From Archilochus colubris (lineage: Eukaryota; Chordata; Aves; Apodiformes; Trochilidae): a stretch of 64,000 nucleotides of DNA. Location: contig CM041090.1 of the NCBI GenBank assembly GCA_023079485.1, positions 7,252,519 through 7,316,518 of the forward strand. The letters are read 5' to 3'. This document shows, piece by piece, positions 24,501 through 39,201 of this stretch. How positions within the stretch are numbered: position 1 is the first letter of the stretch; every line of letters begins with the position of its first letter. Both the position numbers and the translations under genes were made by a program. Below the pieces are notes generated by a model. It did no database searches. It was not told where the DNA came from and worked only from the letters and a program-made list of their open reading frames with translations.

Positions 24501-27299
24501 CCTCATGAAGCAGGTATACCTCACTGAATTAATGTCTGCATTTCAGAGGTGCTGGACTGGGGAAGTGGAAATGATGAAAAAGAGTTTAACTTAATTCTTT
24601 ACCATAAGAGCCCAACATGCAGTTCAAATTTAAGTGCTAAATCCCAGAGCTACAAAGATTTTTGTGTCTCTGCAGAATATAGGTGCTGATACTTGGCTGT
24701 GAGACTTCCCAAAACAAAGCTAATGGCCACTTCAGCACAGCTTTGTTCATTGTTGAGCAGTGACCGACCTCACCTGCTGGGCCTCATTACAGAAGCTTAT
24801 GGATGTTCTTGGCAAGAAAACAGATATCTCCCTAGGGAAGCTCATGACCTGTAGCTAATATGTTAAGCACAAAGGGGAAGAGCAGCAAACAGTAACCAGA
24901 AGCACCCCAATGCCCTTAAACTCCTTCCTCTTTTTATCTGCTGCAGGATAAAGAAGTAGAAGGTATGTCCTACTGTCCCCAGCCCTGCTGTCCTACACAA
25001 AAATGACTCTTCCCTCATTGTGTTGGAAAGACCTTGTTGAAAACTCACTTGATCCAGCAAGGTTTGAGTAACGCCCAGGGAAATCATCAGCAGTCTTGTA
25101 TGGAGAAGAAGAGAACTCTGGGGGACTAAATAAGGAAAACCAGAGCACTGCTGTGGTTAAAAGCATCTCTTTCAGCAGCAGCAGGAGTGTTTTCTACAGC
25201 TCCTGTTGTTCCTGTGCCTCCCTCTCCCATTGTAAACTTGTCTCTTTGCCTTCATGATGCTGGTACAATTCTTTGCAAGGGCAAGGGTCAAGTGGATCTG
25301 GGAACTATCTCAAGTTTAGAAAAATACCTAATTTTTCCCCCCCCCCTGCCCACTATTGCCTGTAAGTTCACAAAATTCTGGCCAAAAACATTCTCATGTT
25401 TGTGTTAAGAAACATAAAAAGCTAAGAACTGGCATGGGATGAGGAGTTAAAAATTAAGGTATTTTCCAAAAATCCAGGCAAGAATTTTTACTACAAATAG
25501 GAGGGACAATGAGCACAGCGACTCTAATACAATAGAAACCTCACAGTTGTTCTTGATTCCATTACATTTTACTGCGTTGATTTAATACATTAAATCATAT
25601 AATTTATCCTCTGCCCCGAACAAGAAGAGATAGGTAAATCAATCAGATAATTGGCAGGTAATAATATTTTTCTATTTATAGTACCACCAACCTTTGTAAG
25701 AGGGATCACTAGGTGTGTTTTATACAGGTAATAAGAATAGCAACTTATGATTATGGGGACAGTTGTTTTCTAGCTCAAGTCCAAAGAACAAAAGAGGCAG
25801 CATGCAGAAGATTCAGGGTCACAGAAACACATTGCATGTCTTAGGGCTTAGATCTCCATGGTACTGATTCTCCCTGGAAAATGCTGAAAATCCTCACACA
25901 CTGAATGGCAGCTGAGAGCTCTCAGAACATTTGGGAAGGTGTGAAAAGTGGTTTTCCCTAGTGGGCTTTTGAAGTACAAGGGTGGGGAAGTAATACATTA
26001 GTAGGACCCCCTGCCTTTAGAATACAAAGCTGAAGACTTCTCTCCAGAAATGTGTTTGCTTCCTTCTTCCCTTTCTTTACCCAATCTTGCCAATTCCCAT
26101 GTTATTCCAGATTCCTCAGTTTGGAAGTTTTCTAATAAATAGGAAAAACTAGAGGTAAGAAAATTTTCAGACAACATGCTTCTTATCTCTAAACTATTGT
26201 GTGATCCGGCTGTTGGTTCTGTTGCTGAGTGTACATCAAATATTGTTACAAGGAAAAAAAATTGGTCTTTATTTTTAAATCCTGTATATGATATTTATAT
26301 TTCTCCAATGTAAATTCCTGCACTCTACTTGTCAAAAGAGCAGCCATCTTCACCTGCACCTCTCTGTGGTGCCAAACAATGAAGTTTCCTTCAAATCCAT
26401 CACCATCTCTCCAGAGTGGTAAGACTTTTGCATTCCCAAACATTTTTCACCTGGAAGCACACACCAGGAGGATTTTAAAAGTGCCTGGTAGTCCTGGATC
26501 CCTCATATCTGGCTCGAGTTGGGATGCTTTGAATCGCCTGTTCTAAATGGTAACAAAATGCAAACCTCTTGCATTGCGTTTGAAAATAATGAATATTACT
26601 GTTCCTATATATTTAAATAATCTTTCTACCCTCAGCGACTCCTGGCAGGGTAAACGCAAGAGTCTTTCAACAGTGCATAACAGCTTTGATCATTATTTTT
26701 GCTTTTATGAAGCCTGAAAGTGTACACAACGAGCATCATATGAGACATGAAGACAGAAGATCATACAGAACATCTGTCTGTTTCGTTCTGCACAGTTATT
26801 TATGCCAAGAAGTGAAAAAGGATTTCCAGCCTCACCTCCAATGTTTGTAAGAAGCAGAAAACTAATTCCTCTCTTTTGGAAGAGGAGCTCAATACTGTAA
26901 TCCAGAGGTAAATGCGGCCTGATGTTGGGCATTTCTGCTTATCTCTCTTGATGCTTTGTAGCATATTTCCAGTCCATTCTCAGCATCCCTCTCTTACATG
27001 CTCATGGACTACAAACTGTTTCCTCTGAATCTGGATGGGACATGGGCTTGCTCTGCACTGGATGTTGGTGTGGAGGGGCATTTCCTTGGCCTTCCTCTCA
27101 CTTTTGGGAGAGTTGCCACCCTGCCTTCCAGTGAGACTGCCAGGGGGAAGTAATAATACTCTTGTCACCTTTTCCTCCTCTATCTGTTTAACTCGCAGAA
27201 ACCCGCATCAGAACACTCCTTTCACGGCTTGTATTTCTCTCCCAGGAAGTTGCTAGATGAGCCGAATGTACTTGAGTTCCGCGGTTTCTCGTTAGGCAG
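21506..27299. other. Intergenic DNA upstream of the ACTN1 CpG island
   Basis: No gene, RNA or known transposon is recognisable. Small features are a 13-bp tandem duplication at 23818-23843 and a ten-C run at 25337-25346. No ACTN1-related or neighbouring-gene exon was seen. Confidence 0.55.
23818..23843. repeat. 13-bp tandem duplication
   Basis: Two adjacent copies of AATATATGGGCAA, identical over their whole length. Confidence 0.9.
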
Positions 27300-27346
27300 G
27301 ATATCTGTGGGCAGCAGGCAGCAGATGTGCCGGGACGCCCGGGGCA

Positions 27347-27444
27347 GCGGGGTGCCAGGAGGGGGATGCGGGTCTGCGGGGTCCCAGGGAGGGCTGCGGG
27401 GTGCCAGGAGGGGGAAGCGGGGCTGCGGGGGCACAGCAGGGGCA
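27347..27444. repeat. G-rich imperfect 49-bp tandem duplication
   Basis: Copy one spans 27347-27395 and copy two 27396-27444. Both begin GCGGGGTGCCAGGAGGGGG and then diverge at several bases. A related 'cccaggaggggcggcgg' follows at 27459-27475. The runs of four or five G give quadruplex potential, and the CCAGGAGGGGG core resembles the CTCF motif with mismatches. Confidence 0.85.
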
Positions 27445-27518
27445 GTGGGGCTGCGGAGCCCAGGAGGGGCGGCGGTGCGTGCTGCTGCTGACTCCAGGTG
27501 CAAAGCCTCGGCTGCCGG

Positions 27519-27555
27519 TGTATGTATGCATGTATGTATGTATGTACGTATGTAT
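27519..27555. repeat. TGTA tetranucleotide microsatellite
   Basis: About nine units of TGTA, interrupted by single-base changes giving TGCA and CGTA. It lies about 650 bases upstream of the ACTN1 start codon, inside the CpG island. Confidence 0.95.
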
Positions 27556-27969
27556 TTAGTGCGAAATGCCGAGGTGCCGGCATGCTGGGGAGACCCCGCG
27601 AGGAAGCGGCGTTTCGACCGCGGCGGTGCCCAGGACGGCCGGGCTGCGACTGACCGAGAGCCCACGCTTCGAGTCTCGGCAGGACGGGCCGCCAGCTGCG
27701 TCACACGGAAATATCCTCCAAGTGACAAAACGCTGCCCTGACCCGCGCTACTCGTACAGCCGCCGCAGCTCGGGATCTGTCAGGGCCCCTCTCCTCCGCC
27801 ATCCCCTGCTGCCGCCGCCGCTCCTGCCGCCATTGGGGAGGTGTTGGGCGGTGCCGGGCCGGTGCCGCCTACCCGAGCATCCGGGCGCCGTGAGGGACGT
27901 GCGGGAGGAGCAATGAGCGAAGCGCTGTGCCGGGGGAACGCAGGCTCGGTGGAGGGCGCCGTCCAATGA

Positions 27970-28413
<444 letters not shown>

Positions 28414-29150
28414 TGATCGGGGCTGGCGCAGGGTAGTGAGGCGGCGGGGGCCGCGGGGGCGGGTGGAGCGGGCAGGTGATGGCGGGGCGGGGAACGAGGT
28501 ACCGCGGTGGTTCCCCCTCCCCACCTGCCCTCCCCAGCAACAGATGTCTGCCCTGACACCGGTACCCGGCCCGCAGGTGCGCCCGGGAGGAGCGGGGAGC
28601 CCGGGGGAGGACGGCAGCCTCCCCACCCTCCCCCCTCTTGCTGCCCCGCTGCCCGCGCCCCGGCCCCGCCGGCGGGACGGTGACTGGCTTCTGGTTTGAA
28701 TGGTGTGGTTTTAGGGCAGGGCTTGCGCGGAGCTCATGTCCAAAAATGGTAACATTCGGCCCTTTTTTAAACCGAAGGGGTGGCGGTGGGGAGGGGAGCT
28801 CAAGGGGAGCTCCAGCTTCGCCGCTCTTTAGTTATATGGGTTTTTCTCTCCTCCTTTAAACCAAAAGCATCCTGTATTAGATCACTCTGGAATCCTAATC
28901 CCCGAAACATTTCCGTTTTAGTCACTTCATCAGGCAACAATGAAGCAGAATTTGAAACACCACTCATGCTAACATGGCAGGGGCACCTCGGGGTGCGGCA
29001 GGCTCCCGCGGTGCTTCCCAGCCCGTCCCTTGTTAGCTCTGGGCTCAGGTTCTGAATTACGTGTTGCTCTGCCCGAGCTGCGAGCAGGCAGAAGAATCCC
29101 CAAACCTTCCGTACTAGAGAGGAGAATATTGCTTATTTATGCATAGATTA

Positions 29151-29183
29151 AATATATATCTATACATATATATATGTATATAA
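29151..29183. repeat. AT-rich microsatellite
   Basis: Alternating TA dinucleotides interrupted by C and G (AAATATATATC, TACATATATATATG). Simple repeat in intron 1. Confidence 0.9.
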
Positions 29184-32100
29184 ACACGCATAATAAGTCA
29201 CCCCAGTTGCAAGGCTTACTGTGAGGAGCTGGGAACAACCGGGAAGGAGGGCACACCAGTAAGAAGGCTCTTGTTCCTCTTTAGCCTTTCTCCTTCCCCC
29301 TCTCCTCTGCTTCCAGATGAAAGGTTTTCAGGTTTTCCTGCTTGTAGTTGTTTGAAATGGTGCCACAGAGAAGTCGTTCCCGTGGAGAATGACGAGTTAA
29401 TTGAAGGTGATAGCTATAGAGCTTCTATCAGCGGTTTCCTTGCTTGGAGACACTTGGGTGGTGAGGCTAGACAGCATGGGAAGTAAAGCACACAAACAAG
29501 GCCATTTAATGGAGAAAGAGTTGATGGTGTGTGAGCTTATGTTTCCACAAAGGACATGGAGAGGAATGAGATCTTGCTCTGGGGTTTGAGTGTTGGATGG
29601 GGTACCTGAAGACCAGTTTCTGCTCCTTTGAGGAGGGAAGTTTCTTCCTTTTCTAAAGATCTGACTGGCTGTAGATCCAGACACATGCTGTTATCTGGCT
29701 GATGCATCCAGGAACGGTCAGTAAAATGGACAGTATTGCTCATGAGCTGTGAGGGGAAATGATTGTCATACCGTGGGGTTTTTTGCCTTTCAGGGTGGGG
29801 GGATGAGGGGAAATACTTTATATGTAGTGGGACACTGACTTGATTGTCAGAAGCAGGAGTTGAACCTTTGGCTTAAGAAGAAGTCCCAAACCCCAAGCTG
29901 TGGTATGTGCCTTAGGGCCATGCTCTCTTAGTAATACCTCTCTCCAGGAGGTTCTGAGTCCTCTTGTTCCTATCACAAGAGGGGGGCAGAGAGCTACTCT
30001 GTTAAGTTGGGTTACTTGTGCAGAGGAGGGGAGAAGCCAAGAGGGAGTTTTAAGGAATTAACACATCTGTTTGAAAATAATCCAAGCCAATTTGTTTTTA
30101 TGGTCAACTGCTACCAGTTGAATTTCACGTTCTGGGTGTCACTCTTCAGTTTGCTGAGTGAGAGGGCTTTATGGAGTTAAGTGTCCTTCTCTAGTGGTGG
30201 GGTCACTTGGTTGTTGCTCTTTATGCCAGCAGCAGAAACTGTTCCCTTCTTTACTGTATGCGAGCTCATAGTTTTATTGTGACACACCCGTCTGGTGTCT
30301 CTGGGTAGGAGGATCAGGTCTGGGAGTGATGGCTCTTCCCAGTTGCATCCCATCAGGCTAACCTCCCCCTCAGAGGGATGAAAGACAAGTGCCTAACCTG
30401 AGCAGGCTGTGCCAGATATTGAGGGACAGGCTTGTTCCATTTGCTGGGGTCTGAATGTGACTGAAACCCCCAGGAGTCTTGAGGATTCCTTCCTTCAGAG
30501 GTGGGGAGGTAATGGTATCCAACAAGCATAAGCCTGGGATGTATGGTGTAGTAAAACTGTCATCTTTTCTTACCTGTGAAATAAAACCATTGCAGTATTA
30601 AAAGTTAAATGTTCCTTACTGTACATGTTAGTTAATAGCTTACTGAGGTAAACAGGAAAGATTTGTGCCTCCCAAATATTCCTGTAGATGCTCTTCAGAC
30701 TCTTTCCTGGTTGACTCATGTTTTGGAAATCTGTTTCAAGTACCAAATCAGACAGTATTAAATCTAAGTACTACCTCATTGTTTTCATTATTACTGTTTT
30801 TAGCACTGAGGCCAGCCAGTGAGGCAGACTTGAAACTTTTATGCTCAGGTCTTCCCTGGGAGGGGAGACAGCATACTAAAGTGGCAGCATGGCCAGCAAT
30901 CCAGTGATCAAAGGTCTGTGTGAGAAGAGGTGGTGTTATGAGGGCCATTTCCAGCCAGCCCCTGTCTCCTGGCTCAGGAAGGCCCTGCAGGCTGGGGATA
31001 GCTATGCCACAGTGCTGTCCTATGTGGCTTTGTGCAGCTGGGACTGATTGAGACTTGGGAAACAAACAGTCCAGAGATGTTGCTCAAAGATGAATTGAAT
31101 CCAGTTCCCCTTCTTCCCGAGTGTGTGGGCTCAGCAGAGCTCATGGCAGGCATCTGAAGTGGGAAAATCTGGTGATCTTTAGTAACGGCCTCAACAGACA
31201 CCCTGTAAGGGTAAGTTTGCTGGCTTTTGGGGAGCTGGTTTGCCAGTTTTCTGCCTTTGCTGAGAGACAGATATGACTGCCTTCACTGTCAGGAATGGTG
31301 CTTGAGATATGATCTTGTGATCTGCTTTGAGGTGGGTAAACAGATAAGCTGCAGAGTGAATTTTGTATTTGGAGAGTGAAGTTTGACCTCTTGAACACAA
31401 TACAGAGAAGAGACACTGGTCTGGCACTTCTCCCCACCTGCCTCTTCTTGGGAAGTTACTGTTCCGCAATGTAGGGATAAAGTGACAGTTCCTGGGAGGA
31501 AAGCAGTTTTCCATGTGAAGCCGGTTTTCATGTCTATCAAAAGAGACTCCAAGAGGTTTTAAAGAGCTTGTGGCAGCTTTGCTATTCGTAAGCAGCAAAA
31601 AATACAATGTGCAGAACAAATTCAGCTACTTCTCACTTGATACAAACCTCTGCACAGCCTATTGTGTGGGAGCAGGGGGTCTCTTCTGGGGATTAAAATA
31701 CTTTCCCCTTTGCACTGTTGAACTCATCTCAGTAGTTTCTTCACAATAGCCTTTTCTTTCTTCTCCCTTCTCTCTTCTTTCCTGTCTGGAGTCAGGCCTC
31801 GAAGTAGCACTATTCAATGAATAACAAGATTGAACCTGCTGTTTCCCCATGTTACAAAGCAGAACTTGCTGAAAACCATTGCAATGGTCTCGCCTAGCTG
31901 TCAAGATATACTTTTTACATGCCAAGTTTGTCTGTATGTGGGTGTTTGCTGGCCAAGAGATTGTAATTTCTGCCCACAAGGACACTTCTTCCGCTTGCTG
32001 ACAAATGGCCAGCTGCAGTGTTGAAACTTTTCCTGAATCATCTGGGGGCTTTTGGTGAAGGAACTGGATTTGGCCTTGAGGGATCATGGTGAGGAGGACA

Positions 32101-35100
32101 GCCTCCTGCCACTGCCTCCTGAGTGTCCCAGGGAGGTCAGGAATGATGCTGGAGTGAAGCTGGTGGTGCTGCTTTGTGGTGCTGATAGGGCCCAGTCCTC
32201 AGGCCTGAGGCTCTCCTGTTGACAACTCTCATTTTATGAACTGGTTGCTCAAGGTGCACTTTGTTCAGGGTTTATTTTAAAATCTGACCTAAAGCAACTT
32301 GTCCAAACTGTACAACTGGTCGGGGTGGGGAGGGAAGAGGGAGGAAACTTTAAATGCTAAGTTGCTTTCTGAGTTGACAGCTGCCATCTTGACAATATGA
32401 GTAGGAAGCAATGTTCATGTGCAGCATGTAGAAAACAGCCATGTACAGCTGAAGTGCTGTAAGGAATGGTAGTAATGTTTCCCTGAAAAATAAGACACAT
32501 CTATTTATTCATTTATTTGTCTTGATCCAGTGCTGTTTTGCCTCACCAAGTTGGAATTTCTGTGGCAATATGGCAGTAAGTGATACCAAGTGCACTGTTC
32601 AGATTTATGGTGCTGCTGAAGCCATGATAGCACAGACTTTGGGAGCACCTTTTCTGTCCTAAAGAATTACTTACTAAGTACAGTTATTCATGAACTTACA
32701 GAAGTTCCCTGCTAGAAATGTAAGTCTCCTAGAACCCCTCTCACTGCTCTGTGCCTTGCACGTAAAGGTACACATAAATAAAAGGGTGATCCCATAGCCT
32801 AAAACATTATAGGGCTTGCAGCCCTATTGTGTCTACACCCAACAGGTCTTACTGCTCTGGTTATGATTTGAATTTTGCTGTGCTCATCACCTCTCTGTCT
32901 GAGGCGGGGTTGTTAATGACAGAAAGTACCTGTTCAGAGCCCAGGTTCCTCATGAAAACACCCCACCTCCAAGCCTGCTAGTAGCATGCTGGTATCAGGT
33001 GGCATGAGTGTGACTAATATCTCCCACAAAATGTGAAAGCCTCAACTTCAGCTTCCTTTCCCTTGGATCGAGTGTCCTCTTGTTCAAACAAAGTCTGTTT
33101 TGCAAAGGATATCTGGATTTCCAGAAAACCACAAGAGGTGTGATACCACCCCTGATCTGTAGTTTGTACAATCACTTGTGTTGTTGGTGAATGTCCAGCA
33201 CTGGGTCCCTTTGCTCCCACTGTGAGTGGTGCTCAGTGGGCTGTGGGGAGGCATGGTCCTTGCGTGGTCTGCTGTAGGAAGGGAGGCCGTGGTGCACTTG
33301 AGTATCCTCTGTGCTTTATTTTGCACTGACCAGTATTAGTACAGAAGCAGAATGGTGAAATTTGTAAGGCTGCTTGCTCAGCTGTTCTTTTATAGTCAAA
33401 CAGGCAATATAGGTCACCAGATATCTCTTTATCTTGCAGATCAAGCTCTTGTTGTTTAACGTAGGTAGCTTATTTCCAGATACTTGCTCTTCAGAACATT
33501 AAACTCAATGGTTTCTGTAAGGTGCTGTGGAAATACCTGACTTCGTAGATCAGTTATTTGTCCTTGAGCATGGGAGCTGCCTCATACTTTCTGTGATCAG
33601 GCTTGTCAGGGTGTGTGCTTGTGGGTTTTTTAACAAGAACATTATTATTCATTGCAACCTCACGGTGCAGGATGAATGAGACGTGCTTTGCAGTGACTTA
33701 CCTACCTTATCAGAATCTCATTTGAGGAGGAAAACCAAGGAGAAAGCAGACATGAGTTTAAAAGGAGACTGTTCTTTGGGGGACTCTATTACAGATCCCA
33801 AGGACTGACTCGTGTGAATGTGATACTCACAAAACTGGATTGAACTGTTTCTTCTCTTAATCCTTTAGGGAAGGGTGAAACACCTCAAAGGCATTCAGCT
33901 ATCAGGCTAGTGATATTAAAGTGTGTCTGTCTGGGGAATTTCTTGCTGGCTGCTTCAGGCAACCAGTTTAAATTCTTATGCATGTGATTAAGTGCAAAGG
34001 ATAGAGAGGATAACATTGTTTTCTTCCCTTACCGCTTGCACAGCTCAGTGGTATAGCTTGGGGCATCTGGCATGCCATGAAGGGCATTTTATGCAGAAGC
34101 TGTTTAGAAACTTAAGTTTTCTTGTCTGTCTGGTGAAAACTTGTCCCTTAGAAGCAGGCAGATGCTTTTGTATAAGGTGGTGTTGTCTGGCTATGAAATT
34201 TTAAGTGTAACTGGATGGGATGTTTGAGAGTGTGGGCCAATAAACCTCTACAGTACAAGTGGGATCACATTTTTAGAAGCTGTGCATGTTGCAGTGGAGA
34301 CCCCAGTGAATGGTACCTGCTTTTCCCAGTGCTGGGGTGTTTACCATGGCTGGTATTAATATGCTCCCCAGCTGCTCCTGCAGTAGGCACTTTGCCCTTT
34401 GCATGGGTGCTGTGTGAGAAGTGCTTAAGTTCTGCAGCTTAACGTGTCTCATACATTTTTAACTGGAGGAGGTGCAGAGCTCACTTGGTTTCCCTGGCCA
34501 GGTTATGAGCCTGTGTGCTTTGCTGTGCTGCTTCCCTGGGATACTCTCAAGATTTTGGCCCAGAGATCATAAGGTTGGCACAAGCAGCAGTGACAGAGAT
34601 GGTGAAAATTTGCACAGCTGTTCTGAGGAAGGACTGAGAGAGTTTCCCAGCTGCCTGTGGATTATCACTGTTGTTCATGATCCTTAGTCTTTTCTCTGGG
34701 GTGCACTTATGCTAGCAGAGGATGACTGTGCTCTTTCTGATGATGGGGTGCATAAACCAGTCACTGTAGAAAAGAGGTTGGAGAGCTGCCTGGGAAAACG
34801 TTGGGAAGTTCCTAAAATACAACACATACGGTGGACTGGTCTCATTTTAAAGTGTTGTGTTTGCCCCGGGGGGCTTGGTGGATGTATTGCTGTGATTGCT
34901 GGAGGTATTTTGTATAGTCTAGGCAATGGTGTTTGCGGAGAACAGAGTGCAACAGAATTTAGTCTTTTTTTAAAAAAAAGAACATAAACCTGACTTCTTG
35001 CTCTGTGTGACTATTGGAAACATGATGGTTACCACAAGGAATGTGCTTAGTGTAACTTGTACAGCAAAGTAAAACCCTCTCATCCACTCAAAGCCACAGG

Positions 35101-38100
35101 CAAACTATGCGTAGGGGTGAAAATGTATGCAGTATGCTTGGCAACTGCAAGGTGGGAAAAACATGTCCTTAGCAAAAAAACATGGCCTTAGCAAGAAAGG
35201 CAGAGTCATCTTTTTGTCACAGTGGCATAAGATTTGCTCTAATTCTGGGATTTTGGGGTTGAAGTACATTACAGAGAGCTTGGACCTACTGGGATGAGTT
35301 CCTGTAGTGGTGAGATAGGCTTGTTGGCAGCAGGACCTTCTGTCTGGTGCTATTCATGGCAAATAAGTGTGTTTTATTGAAGTCTGTGGAGCTACTTGTT
35401 GCTTTATTTTGAGCCCAGTGCATGAGACTGGTTCTTAATAGTCACCCAGATCCCTGAGACAGAACTGGGCACTTCTTGGGCCAACCCAGAAGATGCTTAG
35501 ATGAGCAAAACTACTAGAATTAATGTGATTAGCAGAAAAAGCAAGCTTCTTGTTTCCTTTCCACCATTGCCTTCCCTATTCTCATTCCCCTACTGCATGA
35601 GAGCAGAACTTGGTCATAGGATGTTTGTGGTGTGGCCTGGTGCCAGTTTAACCTCTTGGCTCCCTATTAGGCAGTAAAGCAGAACCATGTTTTCCCCATC
35701 TTGTTTTCCTGTTGTTGTGTCTTTACTACTCAGCTGGCAATGCATGTGTGCTATTGTTAAGGGCTGGATCAGGCCTTTCCAAAACAGTCCTTATACCAGC
35801 ACTGCAACTATCTGACTTCAGATGTCTACCTGTAGTTATCTCACTTTCTCCTTCTTCCAATTCTCCTGCTGCTTTGAAGCACTGCAATATAAGCAAGGCT
35901 CTGCAGAGACCTTCTCCTCATTCAGTGCACTTGAACACTCCCATTTAAAAGGGTTGGGGTATGCATGAATAAAATTATTTTTGTCTCTCATCCATATGGA
36001 TCTTGGATTTGTCATTTTCCCTGTGTAGTCTGGCAGCCTCCTGGAAATGTGTTCATCTCTGTGGTGTGGGAAACAACAGCAAAACTGGCCTTTCCATTGT
36101 ATTAGAGCCTAGATGAGGAGTTCTGGCAGGTGAAAAGACTGTTTCTTGTCTATTAACACTCAATACAGTGGATGCCATTGGTGTGAGTCTCCATATCTCA
36201 CCTGTCTGTCACTCAGACTGGAGTGACTTCAAGTAATTCTCTGAATGCCAGCAATCCAGGGCTTTTGGGGTGATCTTGCAGAAACACACCACTTTGAATA
36301 GTTGATAGGCAGGTGAGGCTCCAGGGCAGACTTCTTAAGCAACAATTTTTTCCACACCCTCTTAGGTTGCTTACCTGATCAATGAGAAGAGGAGGCAGGG
36401 ATGACTTGAGGTATCAGCTGGTTGCTTCTTGGGTGGTCTGCTTGACTTTGCAGGAGTGTGCATTACTGAGGTGTAGGGCCTGCTCTTCAGGATAGCACAG
36501 GTGGGCTCTGCTCACACATCCTAGATGTGGTCCTCATTTTTAGAGGGACCCTTTTGAAGTCTTTTATTTCTGTGCCATGCTGCACATGGTGTTTGGGCAT
36601 CTTGTTCACTCTGCTCCTTCCACAAGCAGAGTGCCATGTGGCTAGAGAAGTTTTAGGCAGAATACTCATGCTTCCTTTTACATCACTGAGGACAGCTCTC
36701 CAGAGTCTTACTGAGGTGCTGAACCAAGGCCAGTTGGCAGCAGAGGAAGAACTTCTGCTTTCCATGGCCTTTGGATCAGGCAGGCAGAGCATTTGCTACT
36801 TCTTGCTGCAGCATATGATGCTAAGCACTGAACTTTACTTCTGCTGTAAATGGAAGTTGTGATGTTACATCTTTGCTCCAGGAGCTAGCCCTTAAAGGTC
36901 TCTGAGAGATGAGGGAGAGTGAGAGAACCATGTATGGTCTCTGCATCCTGGCTGAGTGCTCTTTTCTTCATCATGGAAAGTGATGTGTACGTCCCTGAGC
37001 CCTGTTTCCTGGCCAGATTCCTTGGCTCTGTAGAAGCTGAGGTTTTTTTGCTTCCCAGTGCACTTACCTATGATCACCCTCAGCTTATTTAAATCTACCC
37101 TTCATTATATGATGAGGTAGATCTGCTTCTAAATCTGTTATCCCCCAGAAAACTAAAATTTGGCTCTACAGGTAAAAAAAAGCAAGTTAGCTAATTTCTT
37201 AAGTGTTAATAATGCCAAAGCTGTTTTGTTTAAAGCTGTTTAGACCAGGTCTATGCCAGGGTTTATCATAACGGAAAATACTTAATTTCCTAAGGAAAAC
37301 TTTGATTACAGGCAAAAGCAGCTCCAGCTTTTTAAGCATATTTATGCTTCTGGGTTAGTTTTGACATGTCTGATCTGGTTGAGGAGATGTGGAGATCTCC
37401 CACTGACAAGGGATGAGAGAGCAGTAGCTCAGATGCAAGGGTGTGGTGAGGAGTGGGGGGATCGTTTGTTCACACCGCTGCCTTCCCTCCAGCTCTGCTC
37501 ACACCGTAACTGTGTACAGGAGGAGCAACTCCTGAGCAAGTGTTTGTCTTGGCCACACCTGGCTCCAGGCACAGAGTGAGACCTTGCTCTTCATCAGTGC
37601 TTGCCCATCAGGCACCTTTTGGCAGTGGACATGGCAGCGGCTGTGCTGCACGGGGTGGGGGTTGTGCATTCATGAACGTGAACCACTGTTTCAAAATGGC
37701 TAACGCGTGGAAACTTGCTGTTTCCCTCTTTCCCGAGGGTTTTGTTGGGCCGTTGGGGAACTCTGGCCAGAGATGAGACTATTTCCAGCTGTGGTGAGCC
37801 AAGTGTGAACTCACTCTGGGCAGGGTGCCCAACTCCTGGTTTTCTACTGCCAGAAATCCTCACCCTCCACCCAGCAATACCAAACTCAGTTTCTGCCAGT
37901 CCTCAGCTGAAGATCTCTGAAGAGAGAGAAAAGCCAGGAGAACAAGCAGGGCAAGATACTACTGATAAGAGAGTGAGGGGAGGTGCTAAAGAACTCCTGC
38001 AGGAGGTGTGATGGTGCAGTGCCACTACTCAGGGGTGGCTGTTGTGGGTGAGGGCTGGCCAGGGGTGTAAGGACTTGGTTTTTCTAGAGTGACGGGAGAG

Positions 38101-39189
38101 GAAGAAATGGGTGGTGGGGATGCAAGGGGTTGGATTGATGGAGCTTCCCAACCTGAAAGGATGTACTGTTGGCAGTACCATCGGGATACTCATCTGGGAA
38201 TGAGTGTTCCCTTCGTTGTTGTTTCAGCACACTGGGGACTTCTGTAAAATGGGATATTCCTTTCCACTTTTGTGGAAGGTGCTACAGGGCAGAAGGTGCC
38301 CTTTCAGGAGGAGGCTGTGCATCTGGGACCTCTTGCCCTCCACAGGAAAGGCATGGCTACAAAAAATGTCATCTCCCAGAGCTGACAGCCCTTCTTGTGT
38401 TGCAGTCTCTGCACTGTGGTAGGACTTCTTGCAGGGGATCGATTGGTTCAGCAGCTTTTCAGCAAAGGCTGCTCAGCAGTCAGGTGTAGCAGGGAGCCTC
38501 CCTGCATTTTCCTTATAGATTTTTAGCAACTGGAGGGACTAGGGGATTAATGCCTGATACTGTGGTCCTTCCAGTGCTGGCAACAATTGCTAAAGGGAAG
38601 GAAATTTTTAGCTGCTGCTTCTTGTAAGTTCCTTTGGCTCCTGATACTGTGGGAGTTTGCATTTGACCATTTGTTTGGAGCTAGCAAATCTCTGTTAAAA
38701 GAGTTACTAAAATGTTTGTAGTCACAGCTCTTTATGTGCTGATGAAAGTGTCACAAGCATGATGCTCTGTGGGTAACTTAGTGCAGACACACCTGTCTTT
38801 GGGCCAAGTCGTGCAGAGGTGTTGGAGCTGATGAGGCCAGTGTATGAACAGGAGACCTTCTGTTCCTGCAAGCACACACCTCCTCCAGCGCTGGTCATTT
38901 TGGTGCCAGCCTATCATTTAGTGACACATGACGCTCCTCCTTGCTGTTGCAGCCTGTTGCAAATGGTCTGACCCAGACAGCTACTGTCAGCCTCCTACAG
39001 AGTGGAGGATGAAAGCTGCTTCTGTCCTAGACCCAAAGGAGTATTCCCTCCCCCTCTGATAATGGCTTGTTTCTTTAAAGCTGTTAACTGGCCATAATCC
39101 AATCATTACTGCTGTAATTAGTGAACTGCTTACAGTAACTAAAACACTTGAAGCATGATATCCTCTGTGTTTGATGAGCTTGGAACAAC

Positions 39190-39201
39190 TTTTTTTTTTT
39201 T
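39190..39201. repeat. Poly-T tract, 12 T
   Basis: Uninterrupted run of 12 T inside intron 1. Confidence 0.9.

Noticed and set aside
27229..27741. 170-codon plus-strand frame and a 168-codon minus-strand frame over the same bases
   Set aside because: Both lie in GC-rich tandem-repeat and microsatellite sequence where stop codons are rare; opposite-strand openness is a composition effect.
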